The position numbers were made by a program, and so were the translations under genes. Positions 1-11,532 of a stretch of DNA of 47,836 nt are shown here, piece after piece. The stretch lies in contig NZ_KZ478025.1 of the NCBI RefSeq assembly GCF_002837185.1, positions 1-47,836 of the forward strand, in the 5' to 3' direction. This stretch comes from Pseudomonas fluorescens (GTDB lineage Bacteria; Pseudomonadota; Gammaproteobacteria; Pseudomonadales; Pseudomonadaceae). The notes below the pieces were generated by a model. That model searched no databases, was not told the DNA's origin, and saw nothing but the letters and a program-made list of their open reading frames with translations. Position 1 is the stretch's first letter, and every line of letters starts with the position of its first letter.

Positions 1-53
1 GGAAAGGTTGGCGGCGTGAACCTTAATCAGTGTCCAAGATTACTTGACCAGTT

Positions 54-117
54 CAAGCCCCCTCCCACACTTGAATGGTGAACACGGTCAACATGTGGGA
101 GGGGGCTTGCCCCCGAT
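54..117. repeat. REP pair (GTGGGAG class), inverted
   Basis: Two 16-base arms, CAAGCCCCCTCCCACA (54-69) and TGTGGGAGGGGGCTTG (94-109), are exact reverse complements. The right arm continues into CCCCCGAT. This is the common intergenic REP palindrome of fluorescent pseudomonads in its paired, mobile form (REPIN). The same class recurs at 34569-34653 and 42897-42968. Confidence 0.85.
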
Positions 118-444
118 TGGCCCTCAAAGTCAATAAAAGTCCCGGATCCAGCCTCAAAAAACAACACCACCCCACCTCTGAGCCCCTCTCGTCCCCCTCA
201 AGCCTGTCATTCATCAAATTACTAGCCTCCATGCGCATCAGGGGGATAGGTGCGTGGCGGCGATTGTGATAACATCCGGCGGTTTCCAGGGCTGCCCCGA
301 GGGGTGGTCCATAACGCGCAGATCCGTGTCATAACTCGTTGATTTGTCGTAAGTCGTTGTCAGGCACCGTGCCGGCAGCGGCGAGCTTTGTTCGTCCCGA
401 ATGGATGTAACGAAGTTTCACCCGAAAAAGGAATCAGGCTTCTC
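118..444 (+). other. gyrA upstream region, no gene seen
   Basis: This stretch lies between the first REP pair and gyrA. The short reading frames here have no recognisable product. The gyrA promoter must be here or further left, but I found no convincing -35/-10 pair. An AAGGA at 428-432 precedes the chosen gyrA start by 12 bases. Bases 1-53 also show no recognisable gene. Confidence 0.4.
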
Positions 445-3099
<2,655 letters not shown>

Positions 3100-3109
3100 G
3101 CGGACACAC

Positions 3110-3140
3110 AGGGGGCGGATGAAGATTCGCCCCCTTGTTG
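3110..3140 (+). terminator. gyrA terminator hairpin
   Basis: The stem AGGGGGCG (3110-3117) pairs with CGCCCCCT (3128-3135) across a 10-base loop. A T-rich but G-interrupted tail follows. It starts about 10 bases after the gyrA stop codon. This is a plausible intrinsic terminator, though the U-tract is imperfect. Confidence 0.6.
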
Positions 3141-3170
3141 TTTGTCCCCTTTGAAATATACGCCGCCCCC

Positions 3171-3285
3171 TGTAGGAGCGAGCTTGCTCGCGAAAATCGC
3201 CAACGATGGCGCGGGCTGCCTGATACGCCCTTGCGCTCTCGGTTTTTTCGCGAGCAAGAACCGGGCGTCCCCCTCGTTCCTACAG
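3171..3285. repeat. REP pair (GTAGGAGCGAG class), interrupted right arm
   Basis: The left arm TGTAGGAGCGAGCTTGCTCG continues into CGAA. The right arm starts TTCGCGAGCAAG and ends TTCCTACA, with divergent or inserted sequence between 3261 and 3277. This is the second REP class of the window, also present at 39274-39374 and 42046-42145. It fills most of the gyrA-serC gap. Confidence 0.75.
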
Positions 3286-3323
3286 TGTGTGATTTGAGTC
3301 CCACCAGATCAGAGAGATTGGAT

Positions 3324-4409
3324 GTGAGCAAGAGAGCCTATAACTTCTGTGCCGGTCCCGCGGCGCTTCCTGAAGCAGTCCTGCAGCGCGCGCAGGCTGA
3401 ACTCCTCGACTGGCATGGAAAAGGCCTCTCCGTGATGGAAATGAGCCATCGCAGCGATGAGTTCGTGTCCATTGCCACCAAGGCCGAGCAGGATCTGCGC
3501 GACTTGCTGGACATTCCCTCCCACTACAAAGTGCTGTTTCTGCAGGGTGGCGCGAGCCAGCAGTTCGCCCAGATTGCGCTGAACCTGCTGCCTGAAGGCG
3601 GCACCGCTGACTATATCGACACCGGTATCTGGGGTCAGAAGGCCATTGAAGAAGCCTCCCGCTACGGTCATGTCAACGTGGCAGGCACCGCCAAGCCTTA
3701 TGACTACTTCGCCATTCCTGGTCAGAACGAATGGAAGTTGTCCAAGGATGCGGCCTACGTGCACTACGTTGCCAACGAAACCATTGGCGGCCTGCAATTC
3801 GACTGGGTGCCGCAAGTGGGCGACGTCCCGCTGGTGTGCGACATGTCCTCGGACATCCTCTCGCGCCCGATCGACGTGTCCCGGTACGGCATGATCTACG
3901 CCGGTGCGCAGAAAAACATCGGCCCGAGCGGCATTCTGGTCAACATCATCCGCGAAGACCTGCTCGGCCGCGCCCGCTCGCTGTGCCCGACCATGCTCAA
4001 CTACAAGGTCGCAGCCGATAATGGCTCGATGTACAACACCCCGCCGGCATTCGCCTGGTACCTGTCCGGCCTGGTGTTCGAATGGCTCAAGGAGCAGGGC
4101 GGCGTGGCGGCCATGGGCAAGCTCAACGAAGTGAAGAAGCGCACCCTCTACGACTTCATCGACGCCAGCGGCTTGTACAGCAACCCGATCAACCTCGCCA
4201 ATCGCTCATGGATGAACGTGCCATTTCGCCTGGCCGACGACCGCCTGGACAAGCCGTTCCTGGCCGGCGCCGACGAGCGCGGCCTGCTGAACCTCAAGGG
4301 TCACCGTTCAGTCGGCGGCATGCGCGCCTCCATCTACAACGCTGTCGACATCCACGCCATCAACGCGCTGGTTGCCTACATGGCAGAGTTCGAAAAGGAA
4401 CACGGCTAA
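3324..4409 (+). CDS. serC: Phosphoserine aminotransferase
   Basis: PLP enzyme converting 3-phosphohydroxypyruvate to phosphoserine in serine synthesis, and the matching 4-phosphohydroxythreonine step in vitamin B6 synthesis. The 361 residues begin SKRAYNFCAGPAALP after a GTG start, the family's usual length. The Schiff-base lysine is Lys197 in AGAQKNIGPSG. The reading frame stays open back through the REP element to 3135, but that extension is repeat-derived, so the GTG at 3324 was chosen. The Shine-Dalgarno sequence is weak. The stop codon overlaps the pheA start as TAATG, implying translational coupling. Confidence 0.94.
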   Translation: MSKRAYNFCAGPAALPEAVLQRAQAELLDWHGKGLSVMEMSHRSDEFVSIATKAEQDLRDLLDIPSHYKVLFLQGGASQQFAQIALNLLPEGGTADYIDTGIWGQKAIEEASRYGHVNVAGTAKPYDYFAIPGQNEWKLSKDAAYVHYVANETIGGLQFDWVPQVGDVPLVCDMSSDILSRPIDVSRYGMIYAGAQKNIGPSGILVNIIREDLLGRARSLCPTMLNYKVAADNGSMYNTPPAFAWYLSGLVFEWLKEQGGVAAMGKLNEVKKRTLYDFIDASGLYSNPINLANRSWMNVPFRLADDRLDKPFLAGADERGLLNLKGHRSVGGMRASIYNAVDIHAINALVAYMAEFEKEHG

Positions 4410-5503
4410 TGTCTGAGCAAGAACTCAAGGCCCTGCGGGTACGCATCGACAGCCTGGACGAGAAAGTCCTCGAGCTGATCAGCGAGCGCGCACGCTGCGC
4501 CCAGGAAGTGGCACGGGTGAAAATGGCGTCCCTGGCGGAAGGTGAAGTGCCGGTGTTCTACCGGCCCGAGCGAGAAGCCCAGGTGCTCAAGCGCGTGATG
4601 GAGCGTAACAAGGGCCCGCTGGGCAACGAAGAGATGGCGCGGTTGTTCCGTGAAATCATGTCCTCGTGCCTGGCGCTGGAACAGCCGCTGAAAGTAGCGT
4701 ACCTCGGCCCGGAAGGCACTTTCACCCAAGCGGCGGCCATGAAGCATTTCGGCCACGCCGTGATCAGCAAGCCCATGGCAGCGATCGACGAAGTGTTCCG
4801 CGAAGTGGCGGCCGGCGCAGTGAATTTTGGCGTGGTGCCGGTGGAAAACTCCACCGAAGGCGCGGTCAACCACACGCTGGACAGCTTCCTGGAACACGAC
4901 ATGGTGATCTGTGGCGAGGTTGAGCTGCGCATCCACCATCACCTGTTGGTGGGCGAAAACACCAAGACCGACAGCATCAGCCGTATCTATTCCCACGCCC
5001 AGTCCCTGGCCCAGTGCCGCAAGTGGCTGGATGCGCATTACCCGAACGTCGAGCGCGTGGCAGTCTCCAGCAATGCCGAGGCGGCCAAGCGGGTCAAGGG
5101 CGAGTGGAACTCGGCAGCGATTGCCGGCGATATGGCGGCGGGCCTGTACGGGCTCACGCGCCTGGCCGAGAAAATCGAGGACCGTCCGGACAACTCCACG
5201 CGTTTCCTGATGATCGGTAGCCAGGAAGTGCCGCCCACCGGCGACGACAAGACTTCGATTATCGTCTCCATGAGCAACAAACCCGGCGCGCTGCACGAGC
5301 TGCTGGTGCCGTTCCACGACAACGGGATTGATCTGACGCGCATCGAGACGCGTCCTTCGCGCAGCGGTAAATGGACCTACGTGTTCTTTATCGACTTCAT
5401 CGGGCATCACCGCGACCCACTGGTCAAAGGTGTGCTGGAGAAAATCAGCCAGGAGGCCGTGGCACTCAAGGTGCTGGGCTCTTACCCGAAAGCGGTTTTG
5501 TGA
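4409..5503 (+). CDS. pheA: Chorismate mutase / prephenate dehydratase (P-protein)
   Basis: Bifunctional enzyme taking chorismate through prephenate to phenylpyruvate for phenylalanine. It has 364 residues. Residues 1 to about 90 are an AroQ-type chorismate mutase (LRVRIDSLDEKVLELISERA). A prephenate dehydratase domain follows (KVAYLGPEGTFTQAA, then the NSTRFLMIG motif). A C-terminal ACT domain contains NKPGALHELL and IETRPSR, the phenylalanine-sensing motifs. Feedback inhibition by phenylalanine is therefore expected. The start overlaps the serC stop by one base, and hisC begins 9 bases after its end. Confidence 0.96.
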   Translation: MSEQELKALRVRIDSLDEKVLELISERARCAQEVARVKMASLAEGEVPVFYRPEREAQVLKRVMERNKGPLGNEEMARLFREIMSSCLALEQPLKVAYLGPEGTFTQAAAMKHFGHAVISKPMAAIDEVFREVAAGAVNFGVVPVENSTEGAVNHTLDSFLEHDMVICGEVELRIHHHLLVGENTKTDSISRIYSHAQSLAQCRKWLDAHYPNVERVAVSSNAEAAKRVKGEWNSAAIAGDMAAGLYGLTRLAEKIEDRPDNSTRFLMIGSQEVPPTGDDKTSIIVSMSNKPGALHELLVPFHDNGIDLTRIETRPSRSGKWTYVFFIDFIGHHRDPLVKGVLEKISQEAVALKVLGSYPKAVL

Positions 5504-5512
5504 GGCTTTGAC

Positions 5513-6625
5513 ATGAGTGGCAACTTCCTCGCCCTGGCGCAGCCGGGCGTGCAACAACTCTCGCCTTACGTCCCAGGCAAGCCTGTGGACGAGCTGGCAC
5601 GTGAGTTGAATCTGGATCCGTCCAAAATCGTCAAGTTGGCGAGTAACGAGAACCCGCTGGGCCCTGGCCCTAAAGTGCTGGCGGCGATTCGCGATGAGTT
5701 GGCTGAGCTGACCCGTTATCCCGACGGCAACGGCTTTGCCCTCAAGTCCCTGCTGGCAGAAAAATGCCGGGTAGAGCTCAATCAGGTGACCCTGGGCAAC
5801 GGCTCCAACGACATCCTCGAGCTGGTCGGCCGGGCCTATCTGGCGCCGGGCCTGAATGCGGTGTTCAGTGAGCATGCATTTGCGGTCTACCCGATCGTCA
5901 CCCAGGCCGTAGGTGCCGATGCGCGGGTTATCCCGGCAAAAGACTGGGGGCACGATTTGCCGGCGATGCTGGCCGCCATCGATGCGCAAACCCGCGTGGT
6001 GTTTATCGCCAACCCGAATAACCCGACGGGCACCTGGTTCGATGAGCAGGCCTTGAACGAATTCCTGCAGGACGTGCCCGAGCACGTCCTCGTGGTGCTG
6101 GATGAGGCTTATATCGAGTACGCCGAAGGCAGCGACCTGCCGGATGGCCTGGACTTCCTGGCGGCCTATCCGAACCTGCTGGTGTCGCGCACGTTCTCCA
6201 AGGCCTACGGCCTGGCGTCGCTGCGGGTTGGCTATGGCTTGTCCACAGCGGTAGTCGCCGATGTGCTCAACCGCGTGCGCCAACCGTTCAACGTCAACAG
6301 TCTGGCCCTGGCGGCGGCCTGCGCGGCGTTGAATGACGCCGATTACCTGGAAGAAAGCCGTCGCCTCAACGAACGCGGCATGCAGCAATTGCAGGACGGT
6401 TTTCGCGAGTTGGGCCTGGGCTGGATTGCGTCCAGGGGCAACTTTATCTGTGTCGACCTCGGACAGGTAGCCGCCCCGGTCTTCCAGGGGTTGCTGCGCG
6501 AAGGTGTGATCGTGCGCCCGGTGGCCAATTACGGCATGCCAAACCACCTGCGCGTCACCATCGGTTTGCCGGCGGAGAACAGCCGCTTCCTGGAGGCGTT
6601 GGCCAAGGTTCTGGCCCGTGGTTGA
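5513..6625 (+). CDS. hisC: Histidinol-phosphate / aromatic aminotransferase
   Basis: PLP-dependent fold-type I aminotransferase of 370 residues. Landmarks are KLASNENPLGP near the N-terminus, NPNNPTGTW, and the PLP lysine Lys230 in SRTFSKAYGLASLRVGYG. The family makes histidinol phosphate. Its placement between pheA and tyrA suggests it also, or mainly, transaminates phenylpyruvate, 4-hydroxyphenylpyruvate or prephenate. That role is inferred from context, not shown by sequence. Its end overlaps the tyrA-aroA start by 8 bases. Confidence 0.93.
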   Translation: MSGNFLALAQPGVQQLSPYVPGKPVDELARELNLDPSKIVKLASNENPLGPGPKVLAAIRDELAELTRYPDGNGFALKSLLAEKCRVELNQVTLGNGSNDILELVGRAYLAPGLNAVFSEHAFAVYPIVTQAVGADARVIPAKDWGHDLPAMLAAIDAQTRVVFIANPNNPTGTWFDEQALNEFLQDVPEHVLVVLDEAYIEYAEGSDLPDGLDFLAAYPNLLVSRTFSKAYGLASLRVGYGLSTAVVADVLNRVRQPFNVNSLALAAACAALNDADYLEESRRLNERGMQQLQDGFRELGLGWIASRGNFICVDLGQVAAPVFQGLLREGVIVRPVANYGMPNHLRVTIGLPAENSRFLEALAKVLARG

Positions 6626-8864
6626 TGTCACTGCATTGCAACCTGCTGTGCCTATGATCGGTCGCCTGGTGGTGGTCGGTCTTGGGTTGATCGGTGGATC
6701 CTTCGCCAAAGGCCTGCGCGAGAGCGGCCTGTGCGGCGAAGTGGTCGGCGTGGACCTGGACCCGCAATCGCGCAAGCTGGCGGTGGAGCTTGGGGTGGTG
6801 GATCGCTGCGAGGCGGACCTGGCCATCGCTTGCCAGGGCGCCGATGTGATCCAGCTGGCCGTGCCGATCCTGGCGATGGAAAAGCTATTGGCGATCCTGG
6901 CCGGCCTGGATTTGGGCGGCGCGATTCTCACGGATGTCGGCAGCGCCAAGGGTAACGTGGTGCGCGCCGCACAACTGGCGTTTGGTGACATGCCGCCGCG
7001 CTTCGTGCCGGGCCATCCGATTGCCGGTTCCGAGCAGAGTGGGGTGGAAGCGTCCAATGCGCAGCTGTTTCGGCGGCACAAAGTGATCCTGACTCCGCTT
7101 GAACAGACCGATCCTGCGGCCTTGGCCGTGGTAGACCGGTTATGGCGCGAGCTGGGGGCGGATGTGGAGCATATGCAGGTCGAGCGTCACGACGAAGTGC
7201 TGGCGGCGACCAGCCATCTGCCCCATCTGTTGGCATTCGGCCTGGTGGATTCGTTGGCCAAGCGCAACGAAAACCTGGAGATTTTCCGCTATGCCGCCGG
7301 TGGCTTTCGCGACTTCACGCGAATTGCCGGCAGCGACCCGGTGATGTGGCACGACATCTTCCTTGCCAACCGTGAAGCGGTGTTGCGTACCCTGGATACT
7401 TTCCGCAGCGACCTCGATGCCCTGCGCGACGCGGTGGATGCGGGCGATGGCCATCAACTATTGGGCGTGTTCACCCGTGCGCGGGTGGCGCGTGAACACT
7501 TCAGCAAGATCCTGGCGCGCCGCGCCTATGTGGAAACCGCAGTGAATGCCGAAGAACTGACCTTCATCGCCCGTCCCGGTGGCCGCTTGAGCGGGCGCAT
7601 TCGGGTGCCGGGTGACAAGTCGATCTCCCATCGCTCGATCATGCTGGGCTCATTGGCTGAGGGCGTGACCGAAGTGGAAGGCTTCCTTGAAGGTGAGGAC
7701 GCCTTGGCGACCTTGCAGGCGTTTCGCGACATGGGCGTGGTGATTGAAGGGCCGCACCACGGTCGAGTGACGATTCATGGCGTGGGCCTGCATGGCCTGA
7801 AACCGGCGCCGGGGCCGATCTACCTGGGCAATTCCGGTACGTCCATGCGCCTGTTGTCCGGGTTGCTGGCGGCGCAGCGCTTCGACAGCGTGCTGACGGG
7901 CGACGCCTCGCTGTCCAGGCGCCCGATGAGCCGCGTGGCCAAGCCGTTGCGAGACATGGGTGCAGTGATCGAGACCGGGCCGCAAGGCTGCCCGCCGCTG
8001 ACCATACACGGTGGCCAGGCACTCAAAGGCATCAATTATGTACTGCCGATGGCCAGTGCCCAGGTGAAATCCTGTGTGTTGCTGGCCGGACTGTATGCCG
8101 AAGGCCGAACCGCAGTGACCGAGCCTGCACCGACCCGCGACCACACCGAGCGCATGTTGCGCGGTTTTGGTTACCCGGTGGTGGTGGAGGGCGCGACGGC
8201 GTCGCTCGAGTCCGGGCATGCGTTGACCGCTACCCATATAGAAGTGCCGGGGGATATTTCCTCCTCGGCATTTTTCCTGGTAGCGGCCACGATTGCCGAG
8301 GGTTCCGAGTTGTTGCTCGAACATGTCGGTATCAATCCGACGCGCACCGGGGTGATCGATATTCTGCGCCTGATGGGCGCGGACATTACCGTTGAAAACC
8401 CACGTGAAGTGGGTGGCGAACCGGTTGCCGACTTGCGTGTACGCGCCGCTGGGCTCAAAGGCATCGAGATTCCCGAAGCGCTGGTGCCGCTGGCGATCGA
8501 TGAATTTCCCGTACTGTTCGTAGCCGCCGCCTGCGCCGAGGGGCGCACAGTGTTGCGCGGTGCCGAGGAGCTGCGGGTGAAGGAGTCCGATCGTATCCAG
8601 GTCATGGCCGACGGTCTGTTGGCGCTGGGTGTGAAGTGTGAACCGACACCTGATGGGATTATCATTGACGGCAGCCCGATAGGCGGCGGCGACGTGCAGG
8701 CCCATGGCGATCACCGGATCGCCATGGCCTTCAGCGTGGCGTCGTTGCGAGCGGTGGCGCCGATCCGTATCCGCGATTGCGCCAACGTCGCCACATCTTT
8801 TCCGAACTTTCTTACACTGTGTGCCCATGTCGGCATGCGTGTAGCCCAAGAGGCTCAATTGTGA
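6618..8864 (+). CDS. tyrA-aroA: Prephenate dehydrogenase - EPSP synthase fusion
   Basis: Fused enzyme of 748 residues. The N-terminal TyrA domain (to about residue 300) has the NAD-binding motif VVVGLGLIGGSF, TDVGSAKG and GHPIAGSEQS, and makes 4-hydroxyphenylpyruvate from prephenate. The C-terminal AroA domain (about 315 to the end) has GRIRVPGDKSISHRS, YLGNSGTSMR and SAQVKS, and makes EPSP from shikimate-3-phosphate and PEP. SAQ-x-K resembles class II EPSP synthases rather than the SSQ of E. coli. A GTG start at 6618 has AAGG 9 bases upstream and overlaps hisC. An ATG at 6654, just before IGRLVVVG, is the alternative but lacks a ribosome site. Its stop overlaps the cmk start as GTGA. Confidence 0.94.
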   Translation: MVDVTALQPAVPMIGRLVVVGLGLIGGSFAKGLRESGLCGEVVGVDLDPQSRKLAVELGVVDRCEADLAIACQGADVIQLAVPILAMEKLLAILAGLDLGGAILTDVGSAKGNVVRAAQLAFGDMPPRFVPGHPIAGSEQSGVEASNAQLFRRHKVILTPLEQTDPAALAVVDRLWRELGADVEHMQVERHDEVLAATSHLPHLLAFGLVDSLAKRNENLEIFRYAAGGFRDFTRIAGSDPVMWHDIFLANREAVLRTLDTFRSDLDALRDAVDAGDGHQLLGVFTRARVAREHFSKILARRAYVETAVNAEELTFIARPGGRLSGRIRVPGDKSISHRSIMLGSLAEGVTEVEGFLEGEDALATLQAFRDMGVVIEGPHHGRVTIHGVGLHGLKPAPGPIYLGNSGTSMRLLSGLLAAQRFDSVLTGDASLSRRPMSRVAKPLRDMGAVIETGPQGCPPLTIHGGQALKGINYVLPMASAQVKSCVLLAGLYAEGRTAVTEPAPTRDHTERMLRGFGYPVVVEGATASLESGHALTATHIEVPGDISSSAFFLVAATIAEGSELLLEHVGINPTRTGVIDILRLMGADITVENPREVGGEPVADLRVRAAGLKGIEIPEALVPLAIDEFPVLFVAAACAEGRTVLRGAEELRVKESDRIQVMADGLLALGVKCEPTPDGIIIDGSPIGGGDVQAHGDHRIAMAFSVASLRAVAPIRIRDCANVATSFPNFLTLCAHVGMRVAQEAQL

Positions 8865-9550
8865 ATATCAAAGCTGCGGTGATTACCATCGACGGGCCAA
8901 GCGGCTCGGGCAAGGGCACGATCGCCGGCATCCTGGCCAAGCGCCTCGGCTGGTGCCTGCTCGATTCCGGCGCGCTGTATCGCCTGCTGGCGTTCGCCGC
9001 GCGCAACCATGGCGTCGACCTGACCAACGAGGAATCCCTCACGTTGCTGGCGGCGCACCTTGACGTGCAGTTCGTCGGCGCGACGGAAGGTCATCCCCAG
9101 CGCATCATCCTTGAAGGCGACGATGTGACCGACGACCTGCGTAACGAACAAGTCGGTTCCTGGGCCTCCCTGGTTGCCGCGCTGCCCGCCGTACGTGACG
9201 CATTGCTGCAGCGCCAGCGCGCGTTTCAGGAGCCGCCGGGCCTGGTGGCCGACGGCCGTGACATGGGCACGGTGGTCTTTCCCGAGGCGCCGCTGAAGAT
9301 TTTCCTGACCGCCAGCGCCGAGGAACGTGCTCGCCGCCGTTACTTGCAGTTGAAGGGCAAAGTCGATGGTGTTAGTCTGTCGAGTCTGCTAGATGAGATC
9401 CGTGCACGCGATGAGCGTGATACCCAGCGTGCGGTAGCCCCGCTCAAGCCGGCGGCTGACGCCATACAGCTGGATTCCACGGAGTTGTCCATCGAGCAGG
9501 TGCTGGAACGCATCATGAGCGAGATCGCCATTCGTGATATCGCCGGGTGA
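8861..9550 (+). CDS. cmk: Cytidylate kinase
   Basis: Phosphorylates CMP and dCMP with ATP for nucleotide recycling. It has 229 residues, the usual length. The P-loop is ITIDGPSGSGKGT. Other conserved stretches are LDSGALYRLLAF, VADGRDMGTVVFP and the lid-like EERARRRYLQLK. The GTG start overlaps the tyrA-aroA stop by four bases, so it is probably translated from the same message. The cmk-rpsA order is the usual bacterial arrangement. A longer in-frame start at 8777 lies inside aroA and was rejected. Confidence 0.96.
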   Translation: MNIKAAVITIDGPSGSGKGTIAGILAKRLGWCLLDSGALYRLLAFAARNHGVDLTNEESLTLLAAHLDVQFVGATEGHPQRIILEGDDVTDDLRNEQVGSWASLVAALPAVRDALLQRQRAFQEPPGLVADGRDMGTVVFPEAPLKIFLTASAEERARRRYLQLKGKVDGVSLSSLLDEIRARDERDTQRAVAPLKPAADAIQLDSTELSIEQVLERIMSEIAIRDIAG

Positions 9551-9669
9551 CCAAGAAGGCCGCAGGGGACCAGTCATAGTCCTGTGGTGCTTCTTCTAAT
9601 TGAAACTGACCCATACCGTCTGGGGTGTGGAGATGGGCGTATTCTTCGCCCTTATCAACAGGAATTAAA
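9551..9669 (+). other. cmk-rpsA gap / rpsA leader
   Basis: An imperfect hairpin runs from AGAAGGCCGCAGG (from 9554) to CCTGTGGTGCTTCT (ending 9596). It could weaken read-through from cmk or structure the rpsA leader. AGGA at 9660-9663 is the rpsA ribosome site, 6 bases before its ATG. S1 represses its own translation in other bacteria, but nothing here proves that control. Confidence 0.35.
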
Positions 9670-11355
9670 ATGAGCGAAAGCTTTGCGGAACTCTTTGAAG
9701 AAAGCCTAAAAACCCTGAACCTTCAGGCAGGCTCCATCATCACCGGTGTTATCGTTGATATCGATTACCAAGCTCGCTGGGTAACCGTTCACGCTGGTCT
9801 GAAGTCTGAAGCTCTGATCCCGCTGGAACAGTTCTACAACGATGCTGGTGATCTGACAATCAATGTCGGTGACGAAGTTCACGTTGCTCTGGACTCGGTT
9901 GAAGACGGTTTCGGTGAAACCAAGCTGTCCCGTGAAAAAGCCAAGCGCGCTGAATGCTGGATTGTTCTCGAAGCAGCCTTCGCAGCTGAAGAAGTGGTCA
10001 AGGGCGTTATCAACGGTAAGGTTAAAGGCGGCTTCACTGTCGACGTTAACGGCATCCGTGCGTTCCTGCCAGGTTCTTTGGTCGACGTTCGTCCTGTGCG
10101 CGACACCACGCACCTGGAAGGCAAAGAACTCGAATTCAAGGTCATCAAGCTCGACCAGAAACGCAACAACGTTGTCGTTTCCCGTCGCAGCGTCCTGGAA
10201 GCAGAGAACTCCGCCGAGCGTGAAGCTCTGCTGGAATCCCTGCAGGAAGGCCAACAAGTCAAAGGTATCGTCAAGAACCTCACCGATTACGGCGCATTCG
10301 TCGATCTGGGTGGCGTCGATGGCTTGCTGCACATTACCGACATGGCTTGGAAGCGTATCAAGCATCCTTCGGAAATCGTCAACGTTGGCGACGAGATCGA
10401 TGTGAAGGTTCTGAAATACGATCGCGAGCGCAACCGTGTTTCCCTGGGCCTGAAGCAACTGGGTGAAGATCCATGGGTCGCTATCAAAGCCCGTTACCCA
10501 GAAAGCACCCGCGTGACCGCGCGTGTTACCAACCTGACCGACTACGGCTGCTTCGCTGAGCTGGAAGAAGGCGTTGAAGGCCTGGTACACGTTTCCGAAA
10601 TGGACTGGACCAACAAGAACATCCACCCTTCGAAAGTCGTACAAGTCGGCGACGAAGTGGAAGTTATGGTTCTGGACATCGACGAAGAGCGTCGTCGTAT
10701 CTCCCTGGGCATCAAGCAGTGCAAATCTAACCCATGGGAAGATTTCTCTGGCCAGTTCAACAAGGGCGATAAAATCTCCGGCACCATCAAGTCGATCACC
10801 GATTTCGGTATCTTCATTGGTCTGGACGGCGGCATCGACGGCCTGGTTCACCTGTCCGACATCTCCTGGAACGAAGTTGGCGAAGAAGCTGTTCGTCGTT
10901 TCAAGAAGGGCGACGAGCTGGACACCGTTATCCTGTCGGTTGACCCAGAGCGCGAGCGCATCTCCCTGGGCATCAAGCAACTGGAAAGCGATCCGTTCTC
11001 CGAGTACGTACAAGAGAACGACAAAGGCGCCATCGTTAAAGGTACAGTGAAAGAAGTTGACGCCAAAGGCGCCATCATCACTCTGGCCGACGATATCGAA
11101 GCGACTCTGAAAGCCTCCGAAATCAGCCGTGACCGCGTTGAAGACGCGCGCAACGTTCTGAAAGAAGGCCAGGAAGTAGAAGCCAAGATCATCAGCGTTG
11201 ACCGCAAGAGCCGCGTAATCCAACTCTCCATCAAGTCGAAAGATGAAGTGGAAGAGAAAGAAGCTATCCAGAGCCTGAAATCCGCTCCGGAAGCTGCAAC
11301 TGGCGAGACCACCATGGCCTCCCTGCTGCGCGAAGCAATGGCTAAGCAGAACTAA
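9670..11355 (+). CDS. rpsA: 30S ribosomal protein S1
   Basis: RNA-binding protein that brings mRNA to the 30S subunit. The 561 residues match the family length. There are six S1 (OB-fold) repeats: two degenerate N-terminal ones that anchor it to the ribosome and four canonical RNA-binding ones, with cores such as GAFVDLGGVDGLLHITDMAW, GCFAELEEGVEGLVHVSEMD and GIFIGLDGGIDGLVHLSDIS. The message has the narrow codon choice typical of very highly expressed genes. The ATG at 9670 follows a clear AGGA, and the upstream in-frame start at 9625 was rejected. A UUCG-loop terminator follows. Confidence 0.98.
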   Translation: MSESFAELFEESLKTLNLQAGSIITGVIVDIDYQARWVTVHAGLKSEALIPLEQFYNDAGDLTINVGDEVHVALDSVEDGFGETKLSREKAKRAECWIVLEAAFAAEEVVKGVINGKVKGGFTVDVNGIRAFLPGSLVDVRPVRDTTHLEGKELEFKVIKLDQKRNNVVVSRRSVLEAENSAEREALLESLQEGQQVKGIVKNLTDYGAFVDLGGVDGLLHITDMAWKRIKHPSEIVNVGDEIDVKVLKYDRERNRVSLGLKQLGEDPWVAIKARYPESTRVTARVTNLTDYGCFAELEEGVEGLVHVSEMDWTNKNIHPSKVVQVGDEVEVMVLDIDEERRRISLGIKQCKSNPWEDFSGQFNKGDKISGTIKSITDFGIFIGLDGGIDGLVHLSDISWNEVGEEAVRRFKKGDELDTVILSVDPERERISLGIKQLESDPFSEYVQENDKGAIVKGTVKEVDAKGAIITLADDIEATLKASEISRDRVEDARNVLKEGQEVEAKIISVDRKSRVIQLSIKSKDEVEEKEAIQSLKSAPEAATGETTMASLLREAMAKQN

Positions 11356-11370
11356 GTTCTGTAAGGCTGT

Positions 11371-11400
11371 AAAAAAGGGCGACTTCGGTCGCCCTTTTTT
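11371..11400. terminator. Bidirectional terminator with UUCG tetraloop
   Basis: The stem GGGCGAC (11377-11383) pairs with GTCGCCC (11388-11394) around a TTCG loop. Six A precede it and six T follow it. The symmetry lets it end rpsA on the plus strand and gtrA, which converges on it, on the minus strand. Confidence 0.93.
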
Positions 11401-11532
11401 GTGCCTGTTGGTTCAGCCTGATGAGACTGGCAGCTCGTAATCCAGTGGCGCAAGTCACGGCCGAAATAACGTCTGACTCATAGCGGCTGCGCTTCAGTGA
11501 GTGGCACTAGCACCCGTACGTGAAAGATAGGC

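Noticed and set aside
75..269. Short frames on both strands upstream of gyrA
   Set aside because: They run through the REP palindrome and encode no recognisable protein.
4406..7081. Minus-strand open frame of 891 codons opposite pheA, hisC and tyrA
   Set aside because: It spans three well-supported plus-strand genes; the protein is rich in His, Gln and Arg, as antisense of GC-rich genes usually is.
9706..11223. Minus-strand open frame of 505 codons opposite rpsA
   Set aside because: It is a by-product of the strong codon bias of rpsA; no recognisable domain.
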